The position numbers and the translations under genes were made by a program. From positions 9,039,001-9,103,000 of the forward strand of contig NZ_CP109487.1 of assembly GCF_036227605.1 (NCBI RefSeq): a DNA stretch of 64,000 nt. The letters are read 5' to 3'. Under the pieces are notes generated by a model. The model saw only the letters and a list, made by a program, of their open reading frames with translations. It ran no database searches and had not been told where the DNA came from. Each line of letters starts with the position of its first letter. Positions within the stretch are counted from its first letter, which is position 1. Positions 49,368 through 57,866 of this stretch are shown in pieces. This DNA is from Streptomyces sp. NBC_01439 (lineage in GTDB: Bacteria; Actinomycetota; Actinomycetes; Streptomycetales; Streptomycetaceae).

Positions 49368-50648
49368 TCAGCCCTTGCGGGAAATGGTCCCGAGCTCGCG
49401 CGCGAGCCGCGCCGCCGCCTGCTCCGGCGTTTGGCGCAGCGCCAGTACGTCCTGCGCCACGGCCTGCACGGTGAGGCTCACCTGGTCGTAGCGCGGGCTC
49501 TTGGGACGCGGCACCGCCGACAGCACGCTCTGGCGCAGCGTGGGCAGGTACGGATGTGCCCGGACCAGCTCGGGATCCTCGTACAGCGCGGCGCGCACCG
49601 GAGGCAGCGACCCCTTGGTGAGCACCTGCCGCTGGACCCGCTCGCTGGTGAGGTAGGAGATCAGGTCGGCAGCCGACGCCGGATGCCGTGCACGACTGCT
49701 CACGGCGAGGTTGGAGCCGCCCAGCACGCTCGTGCCGGGCCCGTCGGGCCCGGGCAGCGGCACCGCGCCGAACTTGCCCGCGACCTTCGACCCCTCCGCG
49801 CCCGCGTCCGCGTACACGTAGGGCCAGTTCCGCAGGAACAGCAGCCGGCCCTCCTGGAAGGCCCGCCGCGACTCCTCCTCCTTGTAGCCGAGCGCGTCGC
49901 GGGAGATCCAGCCCTCCCGGACACCGTCCGCGAGGAAGCGCAGCCCGGTGCGCGCCGCGTCGGAGTCCACGCTCACGCGGGCGCCGTCGTCGCGCAGGAT
50001 CGATCCGCCCGCCGAGTGCACGGCCTCGGTGACGTTGACCGTGAGCCCCTCGTACGGCAGGAACTGGCCCGCATAGCCGTCCAGTCCGTACTTCGGCGCG
50101 ATCGTGCGCGCCTGGCGGATCAGCTCGTCCCAGGTGCGCGGCGGCTGCTCGCCCTCCTGGTCCAGGAGGTCCTTGCGGTAGTACAGCAGTCCCGCATTGG
50201 TGACGTACGGGACCGCGTACAACCGGCCGTCGAAGGTCGCGGTGTCGACGACGGGCCGCAGGAAGGCGTCCAGCGGGAAGCGCTCGCGCCGGAGCGGGGA
50301 GATCCATCCGGCCGCCGCGAACTCGGAGGTCCAGGCGACGTCGATGTTGAGGACGTCGAACCGATGGCGGCCCGATCGCAGCTCGCTGATCATCTGGGCC
50401 CGGGTCTCGTCCGCCGAGTCGGGCAGCTCGACGAGCGTGACGCGCTCGTCGGGATGGGCTTCGTTCCAGTCCGCCAGGAGCGGCGGGAGGTAGTCCGTGA
50501 GATCGCCCGCCGTGACGAGCGTCAGGGGACCGCGAGCCTGGTCCTCGGAAGCAACGCCCGCCCCGGCACGGACACCGAGACCGGTGTAGCCCGCCAGTAC
50601 GACCGCCCCGACCAGGAGAGCTCTACCCGCGGCACGCATCCACCGCAT
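49368..50648 (-). CDS. orphan extracellular solute-binding protein
   Basis: This 426-aa secreted protein has a Sec-type signal (MRWMRAAGRALLVGAVVLAG YTGLG), but no lipobox cysteine, so it is not a lipoprotein by this start. The mature part is family-1-like: PLTLVTAGDLTDYLPPLLAD, GRHRFDVLNIDVAWTSEFAA, YAVPYVTNAGLLYYRKDLLD, GGSNLAVSSRARHPASAADL. GGGAGGA precedes the ATG at 50648. No permease belongs to it; it may feed another importer or act as a sensor. A terminator follows its stop. It is divergent from a PadR gene. Confidence 0.85.
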   Translation of the reverse strand: MRWMRAAGRALLVGAVVLAGYTGLGVRAGAGVASEDQARGPLTLVTAGDLTDYLPPLLADWNEAHPDERVTLVELPDSADETRAQMISELRSGRHRFDVLNIDVAWTSEFAAAGWISPLRRERFPLDAFLRPVVDTATFDGRLYAVPYVTNAGLLYYRKDLLDQEGEQPPRTWDELIRQARTIAPKYGLDGYAGQFLPYEGLTVNVTEAVHSAGGSILRDDGARVSVDSDAARTGLRFLADGVREGWISRDALGYKEEESRRAFQEGRLLFLRNWPYVYADAGAEGSKVAGKFGAVPLPGPDGPGTSVLGGSNLAVSSRARHPASAADLISYLTSERVQRQVLTKGSLPPVRAALYEDPELVRAHPYLPTLRQSVLSAVPRPKSPRYDQVSLTVQAVAQDVLALRQTPEQAAARLARELGTISRKG

Positions 50649-50693
50649 AGATTCCTCCCAGTGCACGATCCGGCTGCGTCGCCGACCATCGTG

Positions 50694-50714
50694 GCCTATA
50701 TATACCCGTTAGGC
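50694..50714. promoter_or_regulatory. TATATATA-containing dyad between the binding-protein and padR genes
   Basis: GCCTA (50694-50698) and TAGGC (50710-50714) flank an AT-rich core TATATACCCGT. The AT run is unusual in this DNA and probably includes the -10 of the orphan binding-protein gene; it could also be a PadR site. Confidence 0.4.
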
Positions 50715-50816
50715 ATGGGCGATACTAGACGCGCAGGCAGACGAGACGGACGGCGGCGCGACTTGGCCCGCTGCCGAGTGAACCGTTGACTACGGAGCGG
50801 GAAGGAGGGGGAGCGA

Positions 50817-51323
50817 GTGCGGCTGGCGCTCCTTGCGCTCCTCACCCGTAGCCCTGCGCACGGTTACGAGCTGAAGCAGGACCTTGAGAAGCTCCTGGGC
50901 GCCGCGTACCCTCAGCCCAACGTCGGCCAGATCTACGTCACCCTCGGACGGCTGGAGAAGAGCGGCCTCATCGAGGGCGAGGACGTCGAACAGTCGGGAC
51001 GCCCCAACAAGCGCACGTACAAGCTGACGGACGCCGGACGCGAGGCCGTACTGGCCTGGTTCGAAGACACCACCGAGGAGCCCCGGGTACGGGACGAGTT
51101 CTTCATGAAGCTCGCGCTCGCGCCGCAGTCGGGTCTGGCCGATCCGGTCGCACTGATCAACAAGCAGCGGCGGCAGTACCTCAACACCATGCGGGACCTG
51201 TCCAAGCTGGCCGCGGCGGAGGACCGCGACAACAAGATCTCCCAACTGCTAATCGAGGGCGCGATGCTGCACCTGCAGGCCGACCTCGACTGGCTGGAAC
51301 GCTGCCAGGAGGAGCTGGAATGA
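50817..51323 (+). CDS. PadR family transcriptional regulator
   Basis: This 168-aa protein begins VRLALLALLTRSPAHGYELK QDLE (PadR signature), with the winged helix at PNVGQIYVTLGRLEKSGLIE and the wing GRPNKRTYKLTDAGREAVLA. The C-terminal helices (PadR C-terminal Vir_act_alpha-like) form the dimer arm. The GTG at 50817 follows GGAGGGGGAGC. Its stop overlaps the start of an ABC ATPase gene (ATGA). PadR plus an ABC ATPase and FtsX-type permease is a common actinobacterial drug- or peptide-stress module, with PadR repressing the operon. Confidence 0.92.
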   Translation: MRLALLALLTRSPAHGYELKQDLEKLLGAAYPQPNVGQIYVTLGRLEKSGLIEGEDVEQSGRPNKRTYKLTDAGREAVLAWFEDTTEEPRVRDEFFMKLALAPQSGLADPVALINKQRRQYLNTMRDLSKLAAAEDRDNKISQLLIEGAMLHLQADLDWLERCQEELE

Positions 51324-52111
51324 GCGACGCCGCCACCACCGCCGCTCCCGGCGCGTCCGCCGAGCCCATCGTGCGGGCCGAGGGCCTGACCAAGACGCAC
51401 CACGGCGAGGGCGTACCGGTGCACGCCGTGCGCGGGGTGGACCTGTCCGTCCGGCCCGGCGAGTTCGTCGCGGTCACCGGACCCTCCGGAGCAGGCAAGT
51501 CCACGCTCCTGCACCTGCTGGGCGGCCTCCAGCGCCCCGACAGCGGGAAGCTGTGGATCGGCGGGGAGCGGGTCGACGCGTACCGCGAGGCCCGCTGGGC
51601 GGTCCTGCGGCGCCGCAGCATCGGCGTCGTCTTCCAGTTCTTCAACCTGGTCTCCAACCTCACCGTCGCCGACAACGTCGAACTCCCCGCCCTGCTCGCC
51701 GGCGCCTCCCCGAAGGCCGCCCGCGCATCCCGCGGCGAACTGCTCGCCGAACTCGGCCTCGATGGCCGCGAACGCTCGATGCCCGGCGAGCTGTCCGGCG
51801 GCGAGCAGCAGCGGGTCGCACTCGCCCGCGCCCTGGTCAACCACCCCGCACTGCTGCTCGCCGACGAGCCGGCCGGCAGCCTCGACAGCAAGGGCACCCG
51901 CGAGGTCCTGCGACTGCTCTCCCGTTTCCACCAGCGCGGCCAGACGATCGTGATGGTCACCCACGACGCCCGGATGGCCAGCGCCGCCGACCGCGTCATC
52001 TCCTTCTTCGACGGGCGCATAGCCGACGACGCACAGCTCGGCGGCGGACGCCGCGGGCCGGCCCGCGGCGTCTCCGGAGTGCTGGACCTGGACCTGGAAC
52101 TCAAGGAGTGA
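51320..52111 (+). CDS. ABC transporter ATP-binding protein (MacB/LolD type)
   Basis: This 263-aa ATPase has Walker A GPSGAGKS (residues 54-61), the Q-loop VVFQFFNLVSNLTVADNVEL typical of MacB/LolD, signature LSGGEQQRVALARALVNHPA, Walker B LLLADEPAGSLDS and switch VTHDARMA. It energises the FtsX-like permease encoded next (4-nt GTGA overlap). It starts within the PadR stop. The complex probably works in the membrane by mechanotransmission on a lipid or peptide rather than by ordinary transport. Confidence 0.93.
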   Translation: MSDAATTAAPGASAEPIVRAEGLTKTHHGEGVPVHAVRGVDLSVRPGEFVAVTGPSGAGKSTLLHLLGGLQRPDSGKLWIGGERVDAYREARWAVLRRRSIGVVFQFFNLVSNLTVADNVELPALLAGASPKAARASRGELLAELGLDGRERSMPGELSGGEQQRVALARALVNHPALLLADEPAGSLDSKGTREVLRLLSRFHQRGQTIVMVTHDARMASAADRVISFFDGRIADDAQLGGGRRGPARGVSGVLDLDLELKE

Positions 52112-54459
52112 CCGTGCGGGCCACGCTGCGCTGGGCGCACGCCGACTTCCGCGCACACCGCGGCGAAGCCCTCTTCGTCGTCCTGGCCAGCGCCGGCATC
52201 ATCGCCTCGCTCCTACTCGCCGGCGCACTGTTCAGCTACGCCGCCAACCCCTGGCAGCGCGTCTTCAACCAGTCCCACGGCGCACACCTCTGGCTCCACA
52301 CCCGCGCCGGTGCGGACACGGCCGCCCTGTCCCGCGTGGACGGGGTCGCCGCCCTCTCCGGGCCCTACCGCACCACGGCCACGACGGTCGAGTCGCGCGG
52401 CGCCCGAGCCGGAGTGACGCTGCGCGCGGCCCGGGCCGTGCCCCCGGAGACCGGACGACCGCTCGTCACCGAGGGCAACTGGCTCGCCCGTCCCGATGGC
52501 ACCGCCACCGGCACCGGTGCGGGTTCCGGCAGCGCCGCCCTCGTCCTGGAAGCCTCGGTCGCGCGGGCCCTGTGGGCGGAGCCGGGCGACACCGTACGGG
52601 TCACCGGCCCGGACGGCGCCCCGCACGCACTGCGGGTCAGCGGGATCGCCGAGGTGGCCGAGCCCCGCTACCACCCGGGCGGCGGGCCCGGCATCGGCTG
52701 GGTCCTCGACGGCACCCTCGACGAGGTCGCCCACGGCGACACCGGTCAGAGCGTGGGCCTGCGCCTGCACGACCCGGACGACACCGACTTCACCGTCCAG
52801 CGGGCCGTGACCGTCCTCGGCGCCGACCGGGTCGCCCAGGTCACCAAGTGGCAGCAGGCACGGGCCGAGGCGGGCGGCGACGACCGGCTGCTCGGGCAGA
52901 TGTTCGCCGTCTTCGGGCTCGGCGCACTGCTCGCGGCCGCGCTCGCCGCCGCCGGAGCGATCGGCGCCCGCGTCCGCGGCCAACTGCGGGACATCGCGAT
53001 CCTCAAGGCCGTCGGCTTCACCCCCGGCCAGGTGACCCGCGGCTTCCTCGTACAGCACCTGGCCTTCGCCCTCCTCGGCGTGGCCCTCGGTACGGCGGCG
53101 ATCGCGCTGCTGGGCGCTCGGATACCCGGACGGATCGGGGAAGCGGCGGCGGTGTGGCAGGACCTGCCCGGCCATACCGCGCTCATGATCGGCATCCCGT
53201 GCGGCGCGGTGCTGTTGATCGCGGCCTCGACCGGGCTCTCGGCCTGGCGGGCCGGCCGGGTCCCACCGGTGCCGGTGGCCCGGGCTGCGCTGCCGTCCGC
53301 CGCGCCGATGACCGCGCTCGGCAGGCGGGCGCTCGGCGTACGCGTGCCGCCCGCCCTGGTCCTCGGGTGGCGTGCGGCCTTCCCGCGCCGCGGCCGGACG
53401 CTCGTCCCCGTCGCCAGGCTCGCCCTGCCGCTGGTCCTCATCACGGTCGCACTCGTCGCCTGGTCGACGCTGGACCAGTTCCGCAGCCGGCCCGCGCAGA
53501 TGGGACTGCCCGCGGCACTGACCGTACGGGCCGGACAGTCGGCCGGGGGGTCCGACGCGGAACTGGAGCGGACCCTCGCCGAGGTCCGGGGGGTGGCCGC
53601 GGTCCACCCCGGCGCCGAGATGGCGGCGCTCGTGCCGGGTCAGACCGGCACCATCACGCTCCGCGGCCTGGGCACGGCCCGGGACCCGTACCCCGCCAAG
53701 GTGGTGGAAGGGCGCGCGGTCAGCGGCCCCGACGAGGCGGTGGCCGGACAGGGCCTGCTCGACCTCCTCGGAGTACGGGTCGGCGCGTGGGTGCGGATGA
53801 CCGTCGAGGGCCGGCCACAGATCCTGCACGTCGTGGGCCGCACCATCGAACCCGAATCCGGGGGCCGGGTGATCACCACGAGCATCGACGCGCTGCGCGA
53901 GCGCGATCCGGGGCTACGACCCGACTTCCACGCCCTCGTGCTGCGCGAGGGCGCGGACCCCGAGGCGGTGAGCGCCGCGCTCGCCGGGGCGACGGCCGGG
54001 GCGCTGGAGGTCCGCGAGACGCCGAACCCGGTCGACCGGCTGGAACCGGCGCGCGCGGTGATCGCGGCCCTGATCGCGGTCCTGGCGCTGATCGGGCTGA
54101 TCGAGCTGCTGACACTGATCGGGACCGGCGTACGGGACCGCGGCCGGGACCTGCTCGCGCTGAAGGCGATCGGGCTGACGCCCCGCCAGATCGGCGCGAT
54201 GATCGTGACGGCCGCCGGGCTGACGGCGCTGGCGTCCGCCGTGGTGGGTACGACGGTCGGGGTGCTGTCCGGCAGGTGGCTGGTGGACACCCAGGGCGCG
54301 TCGAGCGGGATCGGCGCGGGCATCGCCCAGCTGCCGCCGCTCCCCGTGCTGTTCACCGTGATCGTCGGGGCGGTGCTGGGCGCGGTGGTGGTGGCGGTGC
54401 TCCCGGCGACACGGGCGGCACGCAGGCGGCCGGCCGACTCGCTGAGCGAGACCCTCTGA
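52108..54459 (+). CDS. FtsX-family ABC permease (duplicated)
   Basis: This 783-aa membrane protein starts at a GTG that overlaps the ATPase stop; a second GTG two codons on is possible. It has a TM helix near residues 22-45, a large extracytoplasmic domain (about 50-260), a three-helix FtsX core (LGALLAAALAAAGAIGARVR, HLAFALLGVALGTAAIALLG, TALMIGIPCGAVLLIAAST), and then a second similar set after residue 440, ending VLFTVIVGAVLGAVVVAVLP. Conserved DIAILKAVGFTPGQVTR and DLLALKAIGLTPRQIGAM are the coupling helices. The stop codon lies in a tandem 8-bp repeat. Confidence 0.92.
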   Translation: MTVRATLRWAHADFRAHRGEALFVVLASAGIIASLLLAGALFSYAANPWQRVFNQSHGAHLWLHTRAGADTAALSRVDGVAALSGPYRTTATTVESRGARAGVTLRAARAVPPETGRPLVTEGNWLARPDGTATGTGAGSGSAALVLEASVARALWAEPGDTVRVTGPDGAPHALRVSGIAEVAEPRYHPGGGPGIGWVLDGTLDEVAHGDTGQSVGLRLHDPDDTDFTVQRAVTVLGADRVAQVTKWQQARAEAGGDDRLLGQMFAVFGLGALLAAALAAAGAIGARVRGQLRDIAILKAVGFTPGQVTRGFLVQHLAFALLGVALGTAAIALLGARIPGRIGEAAAVWQDLPGHTALMIGIPCGAVLLIAASTGLSAWRAGRVPPVPVARAALPSAAPMTALGRRALGVRVPPALVLGWRAAFPRRGRTLVPVARLALPLVLITVALVAWSTLDQFRSRPAQMGLPAALTVRAGQSAGGSDAELERTLAEVRGVAAVHPGAEMAALVPGQTGTITLRGLGTARDPYPAKVVEGRAVSGPDEAVAGQGLLDLLGVRVGAWVRMTVEGRPQILHVVGRTIEPESGGRVITTSIDALRERDPGLRPDFHALVLREGADPEAVSAALAGATAGALEVRETPNPVDRLEPARAVIAALIAVLALIGLIELLTLIGTGVRDRGRDLLALKAIGLTPRQIGAMIVTAAGLTALASAVVGTTVGVLSGRWLVDTQGASSGIGAGIAQLPPLPVLFTVIVGAVLGAVVVAVLPATRAARRRPADSLSETL

Positions 54460-54513
54460 CGCTCCGACGCTCCGACGCTCCGACGCTCCGACGCTCCGAC
54501 GCTCCGACGCTCC
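54458..54513. repeat. seven tandem copies of an 8-bp unit
   Basis: GACGCTCC repeated seven times without a mismatch, with a diverged eighth unit (GACGGGCC). The array begins inside the FtsX-like stop codon. Since 8 is not a multiple of 3, it is tolerated only because it is non-coding. Confidence 0.9.
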
Positions 54514-54523
54514 GACGGGCCGC

Positions 54524-55357
54524 TCAGCGGAACACGTGGGCGTTCTCCTCGGCCCACTGCCGGAACGACCTGCCCGGGGAACTGGTGACGTGCGCAACCG
54601 TGTCGCGCACGGCCAGCAGCTCGGCATTGACGTCTCCGCCCGTGACGTCGAGCACCGCATCCGCGGCCTCCTCCCCGAAGACGGCGGCCATCTGGGCGTG
54701 CGCCTCCCCTCGGCTGACCTCGATGAAGGGCACGTCCCGCCCCAGTGCTGCGGCGATGGCCTCGACCTGTTGCCGGGCCGTCACCGGCTCCGGGCCGGTC
54801 AGGGCGTACGTCCGCTCCCGATGGCCGGGCTCGGTCAGGGCGACCCGCGCCACCGCCGCGATGTCCGCGGGGTGGATCGTGGGCAGCCCGGTGTCCGCGT
54901 ACGGGGCGCGGACCGCCTGGCCGTCGCGGATCGACGCCGCCCACATCATGGCGTTCGAGGCGAACTGCGTCGGTCGCAGGATCGTCCACGCCATGCCGCT
55001 GTCCTTGAGCAGCTACTCGACCGCCAGGTTCTCGCCGGCGGGGCCCAGGTGCGGATGGGTCTGGACGGTGATGGACGACACCAGCACCACGTGCTCGACA
55101 CCCGCCCGCCGGGCTGCCGCGAGGATGTCCGCGTCCGGGCCCGTACGGGACACGAGGAACAGCGAGCGCACCCCGTCCAGAGCGGGCTCCAACGACGCGG
55201 GCACCGCGAAGTCGCCCTCGACGGCCTCGACCCCCTCGGGGAACGTCGCCCGTGAGGCGTCACGCGTGAACCCTCTCAGCGGTCCCGCGCCGCATCCGTG
55301 CAACTCCCTCATCAGTGCCCTGCCGATGTTTCCGGTGGCTCCGGTCACGAGGATCAT
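54524..55357 (-). pseudogene. NmrA/SDR-like NAD(P)-binding gene broken by one in-frame stop
   Basis: The N-terminal part (MILVTGATGNIGRALMRELH, EHVVLVSSITVQTHPHLGPA GENLAVE) runs to a TAG at 55013-55015. The same frame continues LLKDSGMAWTILRPTQFASN and HPADIAAVARVALTEPG to 54524. In the family the stop position is normally Gln or Glu within AVEQLLKDSG, so a single CAG-to-TAG change explains it. The remainder has no other defect. Either a recent nonsense mutation or suppressed reading; the downstream ATG at 54994 could give a useless fragment. Confidence 0.8.
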
Positions 55358-55460
55358 GTGCGCGTTCTCCCGCCCTCCGTTGATCAACTTGAGGACACGC
55401 TAGAAGCTCGATCGCACTTCAGGTCAAGGAGACTCCTGGCGAGGGCGGGACCACGGAGCA

Positions 55461-56012
55461 TCAGGGTCGGTCGATGCGCGCGGGCAACCCCGCGAGACCG
55501 GTGTCGCGCATGATGCGTTCGACCGTGTCGGGCAGCGCGCTGTCGGCTCCGATGACGGTCTCGACGCCACCGGGAAGGAGGTCGCGCTCGCGGTACCAGT
55601 CCCGCAGTTCCCGCTCGGTGACCTGAGCCAGATAGTCGGGGTCGGCCTTCGAGGCATGCCGGGTCAGCGTCTCCTCGATCGGGACGTCGAGGTAGTAGCA
55701 GCGGGACACTCCACGGTGGTCGCCGAGCAGGCCCGCCAGCATGTCGCCGTACCGGTCGGCGTGCAGGATTCCCTCGACGACCACGTGGTAGCCGGCGTCC
55801 AGTGCGTAGCGGGCGACCGTGTCGATCAGCCCGATGTTGGCGCCGCCGGGCACGTCACGCTCCCTCAAGACGACCCGCCGCACGTTGTCCTGGCCGACGA
55901 GGGCCAGGCCACGGCCGAACCGGTCGCGGATCCCCGCCGCCACCGAGGACTTGCCCGCCGCCGAGTTCCCGCGAAGGACCACGAGCCGGGTCCCGTCACT
56001 TCCCACGGTCAT
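55461..56012 (-). CDS. P-loop kinase, AAA_33-like
   Basis: This 183-aa protein has Walker A GNSAAGKS (residues 15-22), QDNVRRVVLRERDVPGGANI and GYHVVVEGILHADRYGDMLA (Walker B-like region), plus VSRCYYLDVPIEETLTRHAS. This is the fold of small-molecule kinases of the zeta-toxin/AAA_33 type. Its ATG overlaps the stop of the NUDIX gene (ATGA), so it is coupled to it. A function in phosphorylating a nucleotide-like or sugar substrate is inference. Confidence 0.82.
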   Translation of the reverse strand: MTVGSDGTRLVVLRGNSAAGKSSVAAGIRDRFGRGLALVGQDNVRRVVLRERDVPGGANIGLIDTVARYALDAGYHVVVEGILHADRYGDMLAGLLGDHRGVSRCYYLDVPIEETLTRHASKADPDYLAQVTERELRDWYRERDLLPGGVETVIGADSALPDTVERIMRDTGLAGLPARIDRP

Positions 56013-56593
56013 TCGGCGCACCCTACCGATCCCCGAGGAGCCGGGGGAGGGGGCGGGGGAGGAGGCGGGGGCGGGCCGGGCAGGAGTCGGGTGCGGTCGG
56101 CGCCGTCCGCGGCGTACTCGACGAGGTCGCCGGGCTGCTGGAAGTGCACGGCGGCGGGGGCGCCCGCCCGGTACGCGTCCAGGCCGGCCCGGCAGTAGGC
56201 CACCATCGGCTCCGGCAGAGCGCCCAACGGGTACCAGCCCATGCCGTCACACCGGTCCGGCTCCGTCACCCGGGGCACGCCCGTCCACCGCCGTACCTCG
56301 AAGAAGACGCCGATCCGCGAACTGCCGCCCCGGGGAGGGCGGTGGTGGACGGTGACCGCCGCGGTCACGTCCGGCGCCGCGATCAGGACGCCGGTCTCCT
56401 CGCGGGCCTCCCGGATCACGGCTTCGACCATGTCCTCGTCCGGGTCGAGATGCCCGGACGGCAGGTGCCACAGGCCGGTCGCGTACACGGGCCCGGCCCT
56501 GCGCGACAGCAACACCTGCGGGCCGCAGCTGCCGTCGCGGCGCAGTACGAGGTGGACGTCGACCGGCACCGTGTGCCGGGGGCCGCCGCTCAC
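56009..56593 (-). CDS. NUDIX hydrolase
   Basis: This 194-aa protein has the NUDIX box at about residues 47-69 (GHLDPDEDMVEAVIREAREE TGV), after VDVHLVLRRDGSCGPQVLLS and LWHLPSG. It removes a nucleoside-diphosphate-linked group; the substrate is unknown. The tail has a run of ten prolines. I start at the GTG at 56593; a GTG at 56665 would add a Pro/Arg-rich extension. The stop overlaps the kinase start. The C-terminal half closely resembles the second NUDIX domain of the neighbouring gene, suggesting duplication. Confidence 0.82.
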   Translation of the reverse strand: MSGGPRHTVPVDVHLVLRRDGSCGPQVLLSRRAGPVYATGLWHLPSGHLDPDEDMVEAVIREAREETGVLIAAPDVTAAVTVHHRPPRGGSSRIGVFFEVRRWTGVPRVTEPDRCDGMGWYPLGALPEPMVAYCRAGLDAYRAGAPAAVHFQQPGDLVEYAADGADRTRLLPGPPPPPPPPPPPAPRGSVGCAE

Positions 56594-56670
56594 GCTGCGG
56601 TCCGGGGGCGCGGGGCGCGGCGACCGCGGTCGTGCGGATGGTCCGGTGCTCGGGTGACGGTGCACCGGAT

Positions 56671-56694
56671 CGTGGTCGTGGTCGTGGTCGTGGT
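56671..56694. repeat. four tandem copies of a 6-bp unit
   Basis: CGTGGT repeated four times between the two NUDIX genes, with partial copies beyond. In-frame lengths, so it could be variable without a frameshift if it falls in coding sequence. Confidence 0.75.
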
Positions 56695-56710
56695 CAGGGT
56701 CATGGGTGGT

Positions 56711-57610
56711 TCATGCCCAGCCGAGCTCGGTGTAGAGGCGACCGGCCCGGATGCCCTCGAGCGCAGCCCGGGCGTAGGGGACGACCGGTTCCGGGAGGTC
56801 GCCGACGGGCCACCAGTCCCAGGACAGGCAGCGGTCGGGCTCGCGCACCTCGGGTGTGCCGTGCCACTGCCGCGCGCGGAACACGAGCTGGATGCGGGGC
56901 AGGCCGCCCGGTCGGTCCACGACGTGCACGACGTGGACCAGTTCCACGTCGCCCGGGTCGATGCCCAGGCCGGCCTCCTCCTCCGCCTCCCGCACGAGGC
57001 AGGCGACGGCGGACTCCTGCTCGCAGTGTCCGGCGAGGAAGTGGTGGGTGGACGCCGCGAAGGCGGAGTCCGGGTGCCGCAGTCCGAGCAGGACCCGCCC
57101 GTCGCGTTCGAGGTAGAGGTGAACGCCGACGACGTTGCGTCGCGCCCGGCCGCCGGGTCGGGCCGGGGCCGGTACGGCGGCCGGGGCGAGGCCCCGGGCC
57201 CGGTGGAGGTCGATGACCTCCTTCGTCCACGGGCACATCGTCAGGAAGGGGATCGTGGCCGCGTCGAAGTGGCGGAACATGATGCCTTCGGGGCACGGGA
57301 GTTCGTCGGCGTCCCCGTCCCAGGCCCCCAGGTACACCTGGATGCGGCCCTCGGCCGGCCCGTCCGGCCCGGGCCCGTGGCAGCTGACGACCGTGAAGGG
57401 TTCCAACGGCACGGTCAGGCCGGTCTCTTCGAGGAGTTCCCGCTCGACGGCCTGCGCCGCCGTCGCCTCGCCCTCACGGCCGCCGCCCGGGACCGACCAC
57501 GTGCCCGGATCGCAGATGTCCTTGTTGGCGTCGCGCAGGTGCAACAGGTACCGGCCTCGCGAGTCGACCAGCAGCGCGGCGGTGCCGTGCGGTTCGACGG
57601 ATTCGGTCAT
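56711..57610 (-). CDS. tandem two-domain NUDIX hydrolase
   Basis: This 299-aa protein has two NUDIX boxes: residues 43-65 (GGGREGEATAAQAVERELLE ETG) and 194-216 (GHCEQESAVACLVREAEEEA GLGI). In the first the catalytic REXXEE pattern reads ERELLEETG; in the second REAEEEAG. The two halves are joined by a Pro/Ala linker (about 140-157). The second half, including RQWHGTPEVREPDRCLSWDW WPVGDLPEPVVPYAR, is similar to the downstream NUDIX protein, which points to local duplication and fusion. Substrates are unknown. Confidence 0.88.
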   Translation of the reverse strand: MTESVEPHGTAALLVDSRGRYLLHLRDANKDICDPGTWSVPGGGREGEATAAQAVERELLEETGLTVPLEPFTVVSCHGPGPDGPAEGRIQVYLGAWDGDADELPCPEGIMFRHFDAATIPFLTMCPWTKEVIDLHRARGLAPAAVPAPARPGGRARRNVVGVHLYLERDGRVLLGLRHPDSAFAASTHHFLAGHCEQESAVACLVREAEEEAGLGIDPGDVELVHVVHVVDRPGGLPRIQLVFRARQWHGTPEVREPDRCLSWDWWPVGDLPEPVVPYARAALEGIRAGRLYTELGWA

Positions 57611-57824
57611 CGGAGCTCCTTCACTCGTGCTCTGGAGAACGGTCCGGATCGGGGGCCGTCACGGCCGGGCCCGGGGCATCGCGCGAACCCGTGTTCGGGT
57701 GTGGGGCAGGGCCCTTGCGGGCTCGGGCCGGCCGACGTTGAAACTCGCTCGAACAGGTCGGTGTCACTCCTGAGGGGGATTGCGGGCGGGGGCTCGGGCG
57801 GCGCTGGCCAGGCGGTGGTGATCT

Positions 57825-57866
57825 GACGGCGCTGGTCAGACGGCGGTGGTCAGACGGCGCTGGTCA
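57825..57866. repeat. three tandem copies of a 14-bp unit
   Basis: GACGGCGCTGGTCA (units 1 and 3) with unit 2 differing at one base. The third unit ends in the stop codon of the DUF4265 gene, so the array extends its 3' end. The rest of 57611-57863 shows no coding-like frame. Confidence 0.8.

Noticed and set aside
54458..54513. Could the tandem array be a CRISPR-type repeat?
   Set aside because: Units are 8 bp and contiguous without spacers.
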